From: Streptomyces sp. Je 1-332
Lineage (GTDB): Bacteria; Actinomycetota; Actinomycetes; Streptomycetales; Streptomycetaceae
Assembly: GCF_040730185.1 (NCBI RefSeq)
Contig: NZ_CP160402.1
Span: 5,084,001-5,148,000 of the forward strand
Reading direction: 5' to 3'
DNA length: 64,000 nucleotides
Positions 1 to 9,600 of the stretch are shown here, in pieces. The position numbers and the translations under genes are program-made. Below the pieces are notes generated by a model. It did not search any database. It was not told the DNA's origin and saw nothing but the letters and a program-made list of their open reading frames with translations. How positions within the stretch are numbered: the first letter of the stretch is position 1; the number at the start of each line of letters is the position of its first letter.

Positions 1-96
1 CGCGCCTCCCGCCTGGAGGGGACCGGGCCCCCGGTCTCATATGAGGCCAGGCACGTGTCCCGGGTCAAGAGGCGGGCGCCCCGGAGCTTTTCGGCC

Positions 97-600
97 TTAC
101 GAGGCGGGCGCGTCCGGGGCCGGCTGCGAGGCCTGGCGGGCGGAGAGCGCGGAATTGAAGCGCGTGAGGAGCGTGCAGAAGCTCTCGCGCTCCTCCGGGG
201 ACCAGTCGCCGGTCAGCTCGGCCATGAGGTCACGCCGTGACGAGCGCACTTCGTTGAGGCGCGCCTCGCCGCGCGGCGACAGCTGGAGCACGACGGCGCG
301 GCCGTCCTCGGGGTGCGAGGTGCGCTTGACGAGACCGGTGTCGACCAGCGGGGCGACCTGCCGGGTGACCGTCGAGGAGTCGATGCCCATGCTCGCCGCG
401 AGCGCTTTGACACCCATCGGCCCCTCCTTGTCGAGGCGGTTGAGCAGCAGGTACGCGGCGCGGTCCATGGAGTTGCGGACCTGTCCTACGCCGCCGAGGC
501 GGGTCTGCTCCGCACGGCGGGCGAACACGGCCACTTGGTGCTGCAGCGTGTCGAGGAGGCCGGGATCGCTGGCGGTCGTCATGTCCGGAGTTGTGGGCAT
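97..600 (-). CDS. MarR-family transcriptional regulator
   Basis: A 167-aa winged-helix regulator. Residues about 45-115 form the MarR fold: a helix ending in NRLDKEGP, a recognition region SMGIDSSTVTRQVAPLVDTG, then a wing with the usual D-G-R (HPEDGRAV). MarR proteins bind short palindromes as dimers and usually release them when a phenolic or similar ligand binds. The ATG at 600 has only a weak ribosome site; an ATG six codons downstream is an alternative. It is divergent from the threonine dehydratase gene, with about 145 bp between them, so it could act on that shared region, but no clear operator was seen. The ligand cannot be read from the sequence. Confidence 0.88.
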   Translation of the reverse strand: MPTTPDMTTASDPGLLDTLQHQVAVFARRAEQTRLGGVGQVRNSMDRAAYLLLNRLDKEGPMGVKALAASMGIDSSTVTRQVAPLVDTGLVKRTSHPEDGRAVVLQLSPRGEARLNEVRSSRRDLMAELTGDWSPEERESFCTLLTRFNSALSARQASQPAPDAPAS

Positions 601-745
601 GGCCGGGGGCTCACTTCATGCGAGGGCGATGGGTTGGGGGACAGGGTACGCGGCCGGGACGCGGGGCGTACCGGCGCTGCGCAAACCAGTCTCGGCACGT
701 GGGCACCGCAGGAGGACCCCGGTGTGAACTGGGAGACTTGCGGTC

Positions 746-1975
746 ATGAGCTACCGCACGCCTCACTCCTTGCCTTCGGTCACCCTCGACGACGTGCGCG
801 GCGCCCAGAAGATGCTCTCGGGCGTGTCCCGGATGACGGCGATGGAAGGCAGCAGGCACCTGTCGCAGCTGGTGGGCGCGCCGGTGCACTTCAAGTGCGA
901 GAACCTCCAGCGGACGGGTTCGTTCAAGCTGCGCGGCGCGTACGTACGGATCGCGGGCCTGCTCCCCGAGGAGCGCGCGGCCGGTGTGGTCGCCGCGAGC
1001 GCGGGCAACCACGCGCAGGGCGTGGCCCTCGCGTCCTCGCTGCTCGGCGTGCGGTCCACGGTGTTCATGCCGGTGGGCGCGCCGCTGCCCAAGGTCGCGG
1101 CGACCCGTGAGTACGGCGCGGAGGTGCGGCTGCACGGCCAGGTGGTCGACGAGACGCTTGCCGCGGCCCAGGAGTACGCCGACGAGACGGGCGCGGTCTT
1201 CATCCACCCCTTCGACCACCCCGACATCATCGCGGGGCAGGGCACGGTGGGCCTGGAGATCCTGGAGCAGTGCCCCGAGCTGCGCACCCTGGTCCTCGGC
1301 GTCGGCGGCGGCGGGCTCGCCGCTGGCATCGCGGTGGCCGTCAAGACGCTGCGCCCGGACGTCAAGGTGATCGGCGTGCAGGCCGCGGGCTCGGCGGCGT
1401 ATCCCCCCTCGCTCGCGGCGGGGCACCCGGTGGCGATCGAGAACCCGGCGACGATGGCCGACGGCATCAAGGTCGGGCGCCCCGGCGACGTGCCGTTCCG
1501 GATCATCGACGAGCTCCTGGACGGCATCGTCACCGTCTCCGAGGACGAGCTGTCCAGCGCGCTGCTGCTCTGCCTGGAGCGGGCCAAGATGGTCGTCGAG
1601 CCGGCGGGCGCGAGCCCCGTCGCGGCGCTCCTGAGCAGGCCGCGGGAGTTCGAGGGCCCGGTGGTCGCCCTCCTGTCGGGCGGCAATGTCGACCCGCTCC
1701 TGATGCAGCGGATCCTGCGCCACGGCATGGCGGCGGGGGGCCGCTATCTGTCGCTGCGCCTGCGCCTCACGGACCGGCCGGGAGCGCTGGCCACGCTGCT
1801 CGGGGTGTTGTCGGTGGTCGACGCCAACGTCCTGGACGTGGGCCATGTGCGGACCGATCCGCGGCTCGGACTCACGGAGGTGGAGGTGGAGTTGCACCTG
1901 GAGACCAAGGGGCCCGCGCACTGCACCGAGGTCGGCACGGCTCTGCGCGAGGCGGGTTACACCGTCATCGGCTGA
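746..1975 (+). CDS. ilvA: Threonine ammonia-lyase (threonine dehydratase) with ACT domain
   Basis: A 409-aa fold-type II PLP enzyme that converts L-threonine to 2-oxobutanoate and ammonia, feeding isoleucine synthesis or threonine breakdown. The PLP lysine lies in TGSFKLRGAY, near residue 58. The glycine-rich phosphate loop is GVGGGGLAAG. The C-terminal 80 residues (RYLSLRLRLTDRPGALATLL onward) form a single ACT domain. That is the short 'catabolic/biodegradative plus ACT' layout, not the two-domain regulatory region of E. coli IlvA. The symbol is therefore a family-level choice; tdcB would also fit. The stop codon lies inside the first unit of a tandem repeat that continues downstream. Confidence 0.9.
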   Translation: MSYRTPHSLPSVTLDDVRGAQKMLSGVSRMTAMEGSRHLSQLVGAPVHFKCENLQRTGSFKLRGAYVRIAGLLPEERAAGVVAASAGNHAQGVALASSLLGVRSTVFMPVGAPLPKVAATREYGAEVRLHGQVVDETLAAAQEYADETGAVFIHPFDHPDIIAGQGTVGLEILEQCPELRTLVLGVGGGGLAAGIAVAVKTLRPDVKVIGVQAAGSAAYPPSLAAGHPVAIENPATMADGIKVGRPGDVPFRIIDELLDGIVTVSEDELSSALLLCLERAKMVVEPAGASPVAALLSRPREFEGPVVALLSGGNVDPLLMQRILRHGMAAGGRYLSLRLRLTDRPGALATLLGVLSVVDANVLDVGHVRTDPRLGLTEVEVELHLETKGPAHCTEVGTALREAGYTVIG

Positions 1976-2081
1976 CGGCTGCACCTCTCATCGGCCGACG
2001 GCCTGCACTCCTCATCGGCCGACGGGCCTGCACTCCTCATCGGCTGACGCGCCTACACCCACGTCGGCCGACGGCGCGGGC
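1965..2081. repeat. Tandem repeat grown from the 3' end of the threonine dehydratase gene
   Basis: Four units of 23-25 bp begin at 1965, 1988, 2012 and 2037, followed by a partial fifth. Each starts TCATCGGCYGACG. The first unit contains the last codons and the TGA stop of the dehydratase gene; the later units are non-coding copies of that gene end. Confidence 0.85.
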
Positions 2082-2152
2082 TCATCGAAATTCCCCTGCA
2101 TCAGGCTCCGTTCCCCGCTATTTTGCGTTATCCACAGGCTTCGCCCAACCCG

Positions 2153-2182
2153 TTGAAGAGACGCGATGTATCGCGTTATGGT
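2153..2182 (+). promoter_or_regulatory. Probable drrAB promoter with an embedded palindromic operator
   Basis: TTGAAG at 2153-2158 and TATGGT at 2177-2182 are 18 bp apart and form a plausible -35/-10 pair. Between them sits ACGCGAT-GT-ATCGCGT (2161-2176), with perfect 7-bp arms. A repressor bound here would block the promoter. The size and symmetry suit a TetR-like protein, but no such gene is adjacent in this window. Confidence 0.6.
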
Positions 2183-2271
2183 GTGTCTCACGTCACTGGT
2201 CGCCGGGCGCGTCATACCCGGCAAATCTAAGCTTTCCGTAGAAACTCACCCAAACCACTGGGGGAACCCAC

Positions 2272-3288
2272 ATGCCAGGCGCCATCTACGCCGAGGGACT
2301 GGTGAAGACCTTCGGCGACGTAAGGGCTCTGGACGGCGTCGATCTGGATGTCCCGGAAGGCACCGTGCTCGGCCTCCTCGGGCCGAACGGCGCGGGCAAG
2401 ACGACGGCGGTGCGCTGTCTGACGACGCTTCTCACGCCGGACAGCGGGCGCGCGGTCGTCGCGGGCATCGACGTACTCAAGAATCCGAACGAAGTGCGGC
2501 GCTCGATCGGCCTCTCGGGCCAGTTCGCCGCGGTCGACGAGTACCTCACGGGCCGCGAGAACCTCCAGATGGTCGGCCAGCTCTACCAGATGAGGGCGAA
2601 GGAAGCGAAGGTCAGGGCGGGCGAGCTGCTCGACCGGTTCCATCTCGCCGACGCCGCCGACCGCCCCTCCAAGACGTATTCGGGAGGCATGCGCCGCCGT
2701 CTCGACCTCGCCGCGGCGCTCGTCGTGTCACCCCCGGTGATGTTCATGGACGAGCCGACGACGGGCCTCGACCCGCGCAACCGCCAGCAGCTCTGGGAGG
2801 TCATCCAGGAGCTGGTCTCGGGCGGCACGACCCTGCTGCTCACCACCCAGTACCTCGAAGAGGCCGACCACCTGGCGCACGACATCTGCGTCATCGACCA
2901 CGGCCGCGTCATCGCGCGCGGCACCTCGGACCAGCTCAAGGCGCAGACCGGCGGCGAGCGCGTCGAGGTCGTGGTGCACGAGCGCGAGGACATCACCGCC
3001 GCCGTCGAGGTCCTGCGGGGCCTCGGCAAGGGCGAGGTCGCCGTAGAGAACCACACCCGCAAGCTCACGGTCCCCGTCTCCGGCGGCGCCAAGCTGCTCG
3101 CCGAGGTCATCCGCGAGCTGGACGCCCGCGGGGTCGAGATCGACGACATCGGGCTGCGCCGCCCGACCCTGGACGACGTGTTCATCTCGCTGACGGGCCA
3201 TGCCGCCGAGGTGACCGACGAGGGGAACGGCGAGGCGGAAGACGCCCAGGGCGCCCAGGGCAAGGCCAAGAAGGAGGCCGACAAGTGA
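2272..3288 (+). CDS. DrrA-type ABC transporter ATP-binding protein
   Basis: A 338-aa nucleotide-binding subunit of a two-gene drug or lipid exporter. The Walker A motif GPNGAGKT is at 37-44, the Q-loop glutamine at about 84, the signature YSGGM at 136-140 and Walker B VMFMDE at 156-161. The position usually filled by the switch histidine is glutamine (TTQYLEEAD), which is typical of the daunorubicin-resistance DrrA branch. The C-terminal 100 residues match the DUF4162-like tail of that family. The gene overlaps its permease by 4 bp (GTGA), so the two are translationally coupled. The substrate is unknown; no antibiotic biosynthetic genes are nearby. Confidence 0.92.
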   Translation: MPGAIYAEGLVKTFGDVRALDGVDLDVPEGTVLGLLGPNGAGKTTAVRCLTTLLTPDSGRAVVAGIDVLKNPNEVRRSIGLSGQFAAVDEYLTGRENLQMVGQLYQMRAKEAKVRAGELLDRFHLADAADRPSKTYSGGMRRRLDLAAALVVSPPVMFMDEPTTGLDPRNRQQLWEVIQELVSGGTTLLLTTQYLEEADHLAHDICVIDHGRVIARGTSDQLKAQTGGERVEVVVHEREDITAAVEVLRGLGKGEVAVENHTRKLTVPVSGGAKLLAEVIRELDARGVEIDDIGLRRPTLDDVFISLTGHAAEVTDEGNGEAEDAQGAQGKAKKEADK

Positions 3289-4142
3289 GCACCGCCACCG
3301 GCATCGTGAACAAGTCCACGACGGGCCCCAGGCCCGCGGGCGGCATCGGCCAGTCCGTCAGGGACTCCCTGGTCGTCGCCAAGCGCAACCTCATCCGGAT
3401 GTCGCGCATCCCGGAGATGGTCATCTTCGGCCTGATCCAGCCGATCATGTTCGTGGTGATGTTCAGCTACGTGTTCGGCGGCTCGATGCAGATCGGGGCC
3501 AGCACCGACCCTTCGGTGTACCGCAACTTCCTGATGGCGGGCATCTTCGCGCAGACCGTCACGTTCGCCACCGCCGGCGCGGGGGCCGGTATCGCCGACG
3601 ACATGCACAAGGGCCTCATCGACCGCTTCCGGTCGCTGCCCATGGCCCGCGGCGCCGTCCTCACCGGCCGGACCATCGCCGACCTCGTCCAGACCGCGCT
3701 CACCCTGGTAGTGCTCGCGATCGTCGCGCTCCTGGTCGGCTGGCGCGTCCACGAGGGCATCGGCAAGGCGCTGGCCGCCTTCGGCCTGCTGCTCCTCCTC
3801 GGGTACGCCTTCACCTGGATCGGCGCGCTGATCGGCCTGTCGGTCCGCACCCCGGAGGCGGCCACATCGGGCGGCCTGATCTGGCTCTTCCCGGTCACGT
3901 TCATCTCGAACGCCTTCGTGGACTCCAGCAACCTGACGCCCTGGCTGCGCCACGTCGCCGACTGGAACCCCTTCAGCGCGACCGTCCAGGCCTGCCGCGA
4001 ACTCTTCGGCAACCCCGGTGTCTCCACGTCCACGGCCTGGCCCATGCAGCACCCCGTCTGGGCCTCGGTGATCTACTCCATCCTGATCGTCGTGGTCTTC
4101 CGCACCCTCGCGGTCCGCAAGTACCGCTCGGCCACCGCCTGA
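3285..4142 (+). CDS. DrrB-type ABC-2 transporter permease
   Basis: A 285-aa integral membrane protein with about six hydrophobic segments, the first near MVIFGLIQPIMFVVMFSYVF and the last near VWASVIYSILIVVVFRTLAV. It is the ABC-2 permease partner of the upstream ATPase. The GTG at 3285 shares four bases with the ATPase stop (GTGA), and this sets the start. Together they should form an A2B2 exporter in the plasma membrane. The conserved cytoplasmic loop between helices 2 and 3 reads DDMHKGLIDRFRSLPMARGAV, as expected for DrrB proteins. Confidence 0.9.
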   Translation: MSTATGIVNKSTTGPRPAGGIGQSVRDSLVVAKRNLIRMSRIPEMVIFGLIQPIMFVVMFSYVFGGSMQIGASTDPSVYRNFLMAGIFAQTVTFATAGAGAGIADDMHKGLIDRFRSLPMARGAVLTGRTIADLVQTALTLVVLAIVALLVGWRVHEGIGKALAAFGLLLLLGYAFTWIGALIGLSVRTPEAATSGGLIWLFPVTFISNAFVDSSNLTPWLRHVADWNPFSATVQACRELFGNPGVSTSTAWPMQHPVWASVIYSILIVVVFRTLAVRKYRSATA

Positions 4143-4150
4143 CGCCGGAC

Positions 4151-4195
4151 ACGCGAAAGGCCCCCGGCGCCACGTGCGCCGGGGGCCTTTCGCGT
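4151..4195. terminator. Bidirectional terminator between drrB and greA
   Basis: A perfect 20-bp stem (4151-4170 with 4176-4195) around a 5-base loop. The stem includes AAAGG/CCTTT, so transcripts from either strand end in a T-rich side. It lies between two convergent genes. Confidence 0.85.
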
Positions 4196-4216
4196 CAACC
4201 GAAGAGCCAAGAGGCC

Positions 4217-4714
4217 TCAGGCCTGGTACGGCTTCGCCTGGAGGATCTTCACCGAGGCGAGCTTGCCGTTCGGCAGTTCGTACTGCGCGTCCTCGCCGAT
4301 CTTCTTGCCGTTCACGCCGCTGCCGAGCGGGGACTGCGGCGAGTACGTCTCGATGTCGGAGCTCGCGTACTCGCGGGAGGCGAGCAGGAACGTCAGGGTG
4401 TCGTCCTCGTCACCGTCAAAGGCGATCGTCACGACCATGCCCGGCGCGACCACGCCGTCCGCGGCCGGCGCCTCGCCGACCTTCGCATGCTCAAGGAGCT
4501 GGGTCAGCTGGCGGACGCGGAGCTCCTGCTTGCCCTGCTCCTCCTTGGCCGCGTGGTACCCGCCGTTCTCGCGCAGGTCGCCCTCCTCACGTGCCGCCGC
4601 GATCTTCGTAGCGATCTCGGTGCGCGCGGGACCAGACAGGTACTCCAGCTCGGCCTTGAGCTGGTTGTACGCCTCCTGGGTCAGCCAGGTGACGTTCTCG
4701 CTGGTCTGGGTCAC
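4217..4714 (-). CDS. greA: Transcription elongation factor GreA
   Basis: A 165-aa GreA. Residues about 5-75 form the coiled-coil finger that enters the RNA polymerase secondary channel, with the acidic tip and following segment in EEGDLRENGGYHAAKEEQG. Residues 85-165 form the FKBP-like domain (GSGVNGKKIGEDAQYELPNG). It helps cleave backtracked RNA and restarts stalled polymerase. The GTG at 4714 is chosen because GAGGAG lies five bases upstream; an in-frame start ten codons earlier has no such site and would add residues absent from GreA. It is convergent with the exporter genes. Confidence 0.95.
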   Translation of the reverse strand: MTQTSENVTWLTQEAYNQLKAELEYLSGPARTEIATKIAAAREEGDLRENGGYHAAKEEQGKQELRVRQLTQLLEHAKVGEAPAADGVVAPGMVVTIAFDGDEDDTLTFLLASREYASSDIETYSPQSPLGSGVNGKKIGEDAQYELPNGKLASVKILQAKPYQA

Positions 4715-4936
4715 AGGTGCTCCTCGTAGGTACTGGGAATACAAAGCATCGCCCTACCCAGAAGGATGTTCCCTCACGGGTGGGCGAAACCACGAGCCTA
4801 ACAATTCAGGCGCGTGAGGGGGAGGACATAAGCCGTCAGAAATACGTCGACGCAGGTGAGAGCCGATACGCCGGGGGCGTCGGCCGGTCAGCGTGACGCG
4901 TGGGGCGGCCTGTCGACGGCCCGCAGACGGCCCGCG

Positions 4937-5344
4937 TCAGTCGGAGTGGCAGCCGAGCAGCTCGGCGCTCGTCCCGCGTGCCTTCGTGCGCAGCGTGACG
5001 ACCTTGTCGATCCGGCCCTCGTTCTGGTCGAACCGGAAGTCCGCGCGGCCCACCTCTTCGCCGTCCTCGGCCTGTGAGCGCAGGGTGCAGTAGCCCTTGG
5101 CGTCCGCGTCCTTGCGCACCTCCAGGTGCACCTTGACCGCGCTCGCCGACACGACGTCGAACTTGATCACTTCGCCGCTGACCTTGGTGCCGGAGACGTA
5201 GTCGTATCCGAACCAGCCGATCATCAGGAGGAAGAGCACACCGAGGACCCCACCGGTGATCTTCAGCTTCCGGTCCGCGCGCTCGTCGGCCGAGCGCGAG
5301 TGGCCGTATCGACCCTCGACGGGCTTCTCGCTCACGGCCGTCAT
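4937..5344 (-). CDS. DUF4307 membrane-anchored protein
   Basis: A 135-aa protein with a charged N-terminus, one transmembrane helix at about residues 33-52 (ITGGVLGVLFLLMIGWFGYD) and an extracytoplasmic beta-rich domain holding two cysteines (GYCTLRS and LLGCHSD) that could pair. This matches the actinobacterial DUF4307 family, whose function is not established. The ATG at 5344 has AGGAGG six bases upstream; the longer reading frame lacks a ribosome site. It is divergent from mca, and this arrangement is conserved in streptomycetes as far as I recall, so the two may share regulation. Confidence 0.8.
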   Translation of the reverse strand: MTAVSEKPVEGRYGHSRSADERADRKLKITGGVLGVLFLLMIGWFGYDYVSGTKVSGEVIKFDVVSASAVKVHLEVRKDADAKGYCTLRSQAEDGEEVGRADFRFDQNEGRIDKVVTLRTKARGTSAELLGCHSD

Positions 5345-5457
5345 GATCGTCCTCCTGGAAAAGGGATGCCGGAATTTTCCGCCCCCCGGTTCCGTCACTA
5401 TAGAAGCCGCCCATTGCGCCATATTGACCAGGGCGCCGGATCACTGAGGATCGAGTC

Positions 5458-6339
5458 TTGACTGAGCAGCTGCGACTGATGGCCGTCCATGCCCACCCCG
5501 ACGACGAGTCGTCCAAGGGCGCGGCCACCATGGCCAAGTACGTGTCCGAGGGGGTGGACGTGCACGTCGTGACCTGCACGGGCGGGGAGCGCGGCGACAT
5601 CCTCAACCCCAAGCTCCAGGGTGACAAGTACATCCAGGAGAACATCCACGAGGTGCGCCGCAAGGAGATGGACGAGGCCCGCGAGATCCTCGGCGTCAAG
5701 CAGGACTGGCTCGGCTTCGTCGATTCGGGTCTGCCCGAGGGTGACCCGCTGCCGCCGCTGCCCGAGGGCTGCTTCGCGCTGGAGGACGTCGACAAGGCGG
5801 CCGGTGAGCTGGTCCGGCAGATCCGTTCCTTCCGTCCGCAGGTCATCACGACGTACGACGAGAACGGCGGCTATCCGCACCCCGACCACATCATGACCCA
5901 CAAGATCACGATGGTGGCCTTCGACGGTGCGGCGGACGCCGAGAAGTACCCGGAGAGCGAGTTCGGCCCGGTCTTCCAGCCGCAGAAGCTCTACTACAAC
6001 CAGGGCTTCAACCGCCCCCGCACCGAGGCGCTGCACAAGGCGATGCTCGACAAGGGCCTGGAGTCGCCCTACGGGGACTGGCTGAAGCGCTGGGACGAGT
6101 TCGAGCGGGTCGAGCGGACGCTGACCACGCACGTTCCCTGCGCCGACTTCTACGAGGTCCGCGACCGGGCGCTGATCGCGCACGCCACGCAGATCGACCC
6201 CGAGGGCGGCTGGTTCCGCGTGCCGATGGAGCTCCAGAAGGAGGTCTGGCCCACGGAGGAGTACGAGCTCGCGAAGTCGCTCGTCGATACATCCCTCCCC
6301 GAGGACGACCTCTTTGCGGGCATCCGCGACAATGCCTAG
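5458..6339 (+). CDS. mca: Mycothiol S-conjugate amidase
   Basis: A 293-aa zinc amidase of the LmbE/MshB family. Mca cleaves mycothiol conjugates of electrophiles into glucosaminyl-inositol and a mercapturic acid, which is exported. The metal motif AHPDDES is at residues 11-17, and the third zinc histidine lies in GGYPHPDHIMTH, near 144. The length fits Mca (about 290 aa); MshB has a different C-terminus. The TTG start at 5458 is preceded by GAGGA. Its presence supports an actinomycete host, since mycothiol is confined to that group. A small membrane protein gene overlaps its end. Confidence 0.93.
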   Translation: MTEQLRLMAVHAHPDDESSKGAATMAKYVSEGVDVHVVTCTGGERGDILNPKLQGDKYIQENIHEVRRKEMDEAREILGVKQDWLGFVDSGLPEGDPLPPLPEGCFALEDVDKAAGELVRQIRSFRPQVITTYDENGGYPHPDHIMTHKITMVAFDGAADAEKYPESEFGPVFQPQKLYYNQGFNRPRTEALHKAMLDKGLESPYGDWLKRWDEFERVERTLTTHVPCADFYEVRDRALIAHATQIDPEGGWFRVPMELQKEVWPTEEYELAKSLVDTSLPEDDLFAGIRDNA

Positions 6340-6586
6340 CGTGAACGCACATCTGGCAATGACGCATCTCGTCCCTCTCGCCAAAGAGGTCGACGATGAC
6401 AAGGTGACCCCGGGTGTTCTCGGCTTCATCGTCTTCGCGGTGATGGCCCTCGCCGTCTGGGGGCTGATGAAGTCGATGAACAAGCACATGCGGAAGGTCG
6501 ACTTCAAGGAGCCCGCGGGGTCCGGCAAGGGTGAGGCGAAGCCCGCCGAGGCCGAGCCCGCCGAGGCCGAGGCCCGCAAGGGCTGA
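6332..6586 (+). CDS. Small single-pass membrane protein
   Basis: An 84-aa protein with one transmembrane helix (TPGVLGFIVFAVMALAVWGLM, about residues 29-49), a basic stretch after it (KSMNKHMRK) and a low-complexity Ala/Glu/Pro/Lys tail with PAEAEPAEAEA. It overlaps the end of mca by eight bases, so it is probably co-transcribed and coupled. None of the possible starts (6332 ATG, 6341 GTG, 6359 ATG) has a good ribosome site; the first is used. Function unknown; similar small proteins sit beside mca in related genomes, as I recall. Confidence 0.72.
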   Translation: MPSVNAHLAMTHLVPLAKEVDDDKVTPGVLGFIVFAVMALAVWGLMKSMNKHMRKVDFKEPAGSGKGEAKPAEAEPAEAEARKG

Positions 6587-6660
6587 CCCGCCCTCGCCGG
6601 GAGCTGGCCCGTCCTCGCCGGGAGCTGGCGCCCTCGCTGAGAGCTAGCCCGCCCTCGTCA
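6587..6660. repeat. Short tandem repeat joining two convergent gene ends
   Basis: Three to four imperfect units of about 20 bp (CCCTCGCCGGGAGCTGGC and variants) fill the gap between the stop codons of the small membrane protein and the NB-ARC gene. The last unit contains the TAG stop (minus strand) of the NB-ARC gene. Confidence 0.75.
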
Positions 6661-9600
6661 CCGTCACTCCCATCACCTCACGGGAGTGACGGTTCGGCAC
6701 CATGCCCAGGCGCCAGGCCTGCCAGCCCGCCTCCAGCTCGGCGCCGCGCTCCAGGAGCAGGCCGAACGCCTCCATGTAGTCGGCGAGCTTGCCGTCGCGC
6801 GTCGGGTGGCCGGCGCGGGCCAGCTGGCTGAGTTCCTCCTGGGCGACGGCGGTGCCGATCTCCCAGCCGCCGGGCGAGCCGTAGGGCAGCAGGGTGCAGC
6901 GCAGGAAGCGGGCCCAGTCCTCGCCCCTGCGGTCGCCGTACGACGCGAACAGCGCCGCCGCCTCGTCGCACAGAGCCAGCGCCTGCTGGGCGCGCGTGTT
7001 CCCCGCGTCCACGACCGCGAGCTCCAGACACGTCCAGGCCTCGCCGTGCGCGACCCCGATGCGCTGGAAGTCGGCGCGGGCGTCGACCAGGAGCTGGCGG
7101 GCGAAGCCGGAGTTGCGCAGCGACCCCGTCTGGGCGGCGCGCTGGTCGCGGGTCACGCGCGCCGAGTGATGCCGCGCGCAGGCCAGGCCGTACACGTCCC
7201 GCATCCGCGAGAACATCGTCCGCGAGCGCTCCAGCTCGCGCACCGCCTGGTCCAGGCTGCCCGCCTCCTCCAGGGCCTGGCCCAGGTAGTAGGCGCTCCA
7301 CGCCTCGCCGCGCGCGTCCTCGTTGTCGCGGTGCCGGGAGACCGCCTGCCGCAGCCCGTCGACCGCGGCCGATGCGTCGCCGTCGACAAGCCGGGCCCGC
7401 GCGAGCTGCGTCAGGGCCCATGCCTCGCCGCGGCCGTCACGCGTACGCCCGTACAGGTCGAGGGCTCCCCGCAGCTGCTCCTCCGCGCGCGGTACGTCGC
7501 CCATGCGCAGGCAGAGCTGGCCCAGCTGGAAGTGCGCCCAGGCCTCGCCGTGCAGGGAGTCGTTCTCGCGGTGCAGGACGAGCGAGGTCTCCAGGAGGCC
7601 GAGGGCCTGGTTGAGGTTGGCGCGGTCACGCTCCACCGCGGCGAGGGCGTGCATCGTCCAGGCGCGGTCACCGGCGAGCTCGTCCGGGGCCTGCAGATCG
7701 AGGGCCTCCCGCAGCCGCGCCGACGCCTCCGTCAGGTTTCCCTGGTGGTGCAGGGTGATCCCCAGGGAGCACAGGGCGAGGGCGGCGCCCGCGTCCTGAT
7801 GGGCCTCCATGTACAGGTCCACGACGGACGTCAGGGTCGTGCGCGCCTGGTCGAGCTCGCCGAGCTGACGGGACGCGATGCCGGTGCGCCACTGCACGCT
7901 CCGTGAGAGAAGCCCCTGCCCGACGGCCTGCGTGAGCTCGCTGATCTCGCCAAGGCGGTAGAGGTCGCCGCGCAGCAGGCAGTAGTCGCACAGGGCGCCC
8001 AGGAGATGGAGCACCGCCTCCTGGTCCACGCCCTCCGCGTGCCGCAGCGCCGCCGTGATGAAGCTGGACTCGTCGTCGAGCCAGCGCAGGGCCGCGTCGA
8101 GCGAGGAGAAGCCGTGCCGGTCGAACTGGCCCGCCCGCGTCGACATCTTGCCGTCGACCAGGCGGATCACCGATCCGGCGAGCTCGCTGTAGCTGACGAT
8201 CAGGCGTTCCTGCGCGGCGGTGCGCTCGCCGGGCTCCTCCTCGTCGATGAGGCGGGCGAGGGCGAAGGCCCGTACGAGGTCGTGCAGGCGGTAGCGGGTG
8301 CCGCGCACGTGGTCGACGAGGCCCGCGCGCGAGAGCGCGGTCAGCTGGCGGCCCGCCTCCTGCTCGTCGGAGCCGAGCAGGGCAGCGGCGGCGGCCGCCC
8401 CCAGCGACGCGCGGCCCGCGAGCGCGAGCCTGCGCAGCAGACGCCGCGCGGGCTCGCTCTGGTCGGTGTAGCGCATCCACAGGACGCGCTCCACGGGGTC
8501 CACAGGGCCGTACGCGGCCAGGTCCGCGGCCAGCTGCGTCGCCGTGCGCGAGCCGATCGACGACCCGGCGACGCGCAGGGCGAGCGGTAAGCCGCCGCAC
8601 AACTCCCGTACGGCTTCGGCGGATTCGGCGTCATAGGGCCCGGAGGCGTCCTCGGCCGCTTCCCTCAGGAGCTCCTCGGCGCCCGCCGCGTCCAGCGGCT
8701 CCACCGGCAGCTGGTGCACCCAGGCGGGCAGGTCGGCGGGGAGGTCGAGGGGCCCCCGGGTGGTGACGAGCACGAGGCTGTCGGAGCGCTCGGGCACCAG
8801 CGTGCGCACCTGCTCCGGGTCGCTCGCGTCGTCGAGCACGACGGTCACCGCGAGGCCGGTCAGATACTGGTGGTAGATCTCGCTGAGCCGCTTGACCTGC
8901 TGTTCCTGCGAGGAACGCTCACGGAAGAGCAGCTGCTCGCGCGGGGCGCCCAATCGATTCAGCAGGTGCAGGAGCGCGTCCCGCGTGGACAGCGGCTGTG
9001 AGCTCTCGCCCCGCAGGTCGACGACGCACGCGCCCCGGAACTGGTCCCGCAGATCGTGCGCGGCCCGCACGGCGAGCGAGGAGCGCCCGGAGCCGGGCGC
9101 GCCGTGCAGCACGACGACGGTGGGCCGGGTCTCGGTGCTGGCCCGCGCGGCGTGCACCCACTGGGCGACGCGGGCGAGCTCGGCCCGGCGCCCCGCGAAC
9201 GGCCCGTCGGGCGCGGGAAGTTGGGTGAAGGACTGCTCCAGTACGGTACGCCGCCGAGCCGCCGCGCTCTTGTCCGTGCCGCGCAGCTGCGGCGACGCCT
9301 TCTTCTTGCCGGTGGAGGTCTGCAACACCCGCTGCTGGTCGAGGAAGGGCCGGATGCCCCGCACGTCGAGGGCCGTCAGCCACTGCAGCCGCAGCTGCGC
9401 GGGCCCGCCCGGCTGGCTGATCGCACCGGCGCGACGGCTGGCCGCGGGTACGTGCGCCGCGGTGACCTTCAGAACGGTGGTGGCCGCGCCGACGACGGCG
9501 ACGGCGGCGCCCGCGCCCATGGCGGTCGACACCGCGGTCCCCAGGACCAGGTCGGCAAGACACGCGCCCACAGCGGCAACTGCCGCCACCAGCAGCGGAG

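Noticed and set aside
2153..4142. DrrAB exporter as a marker of an antibiotic gene cluster
   Set aside because: No biosynthetic gene lies nearby; the neighbours are housekeeping genes.
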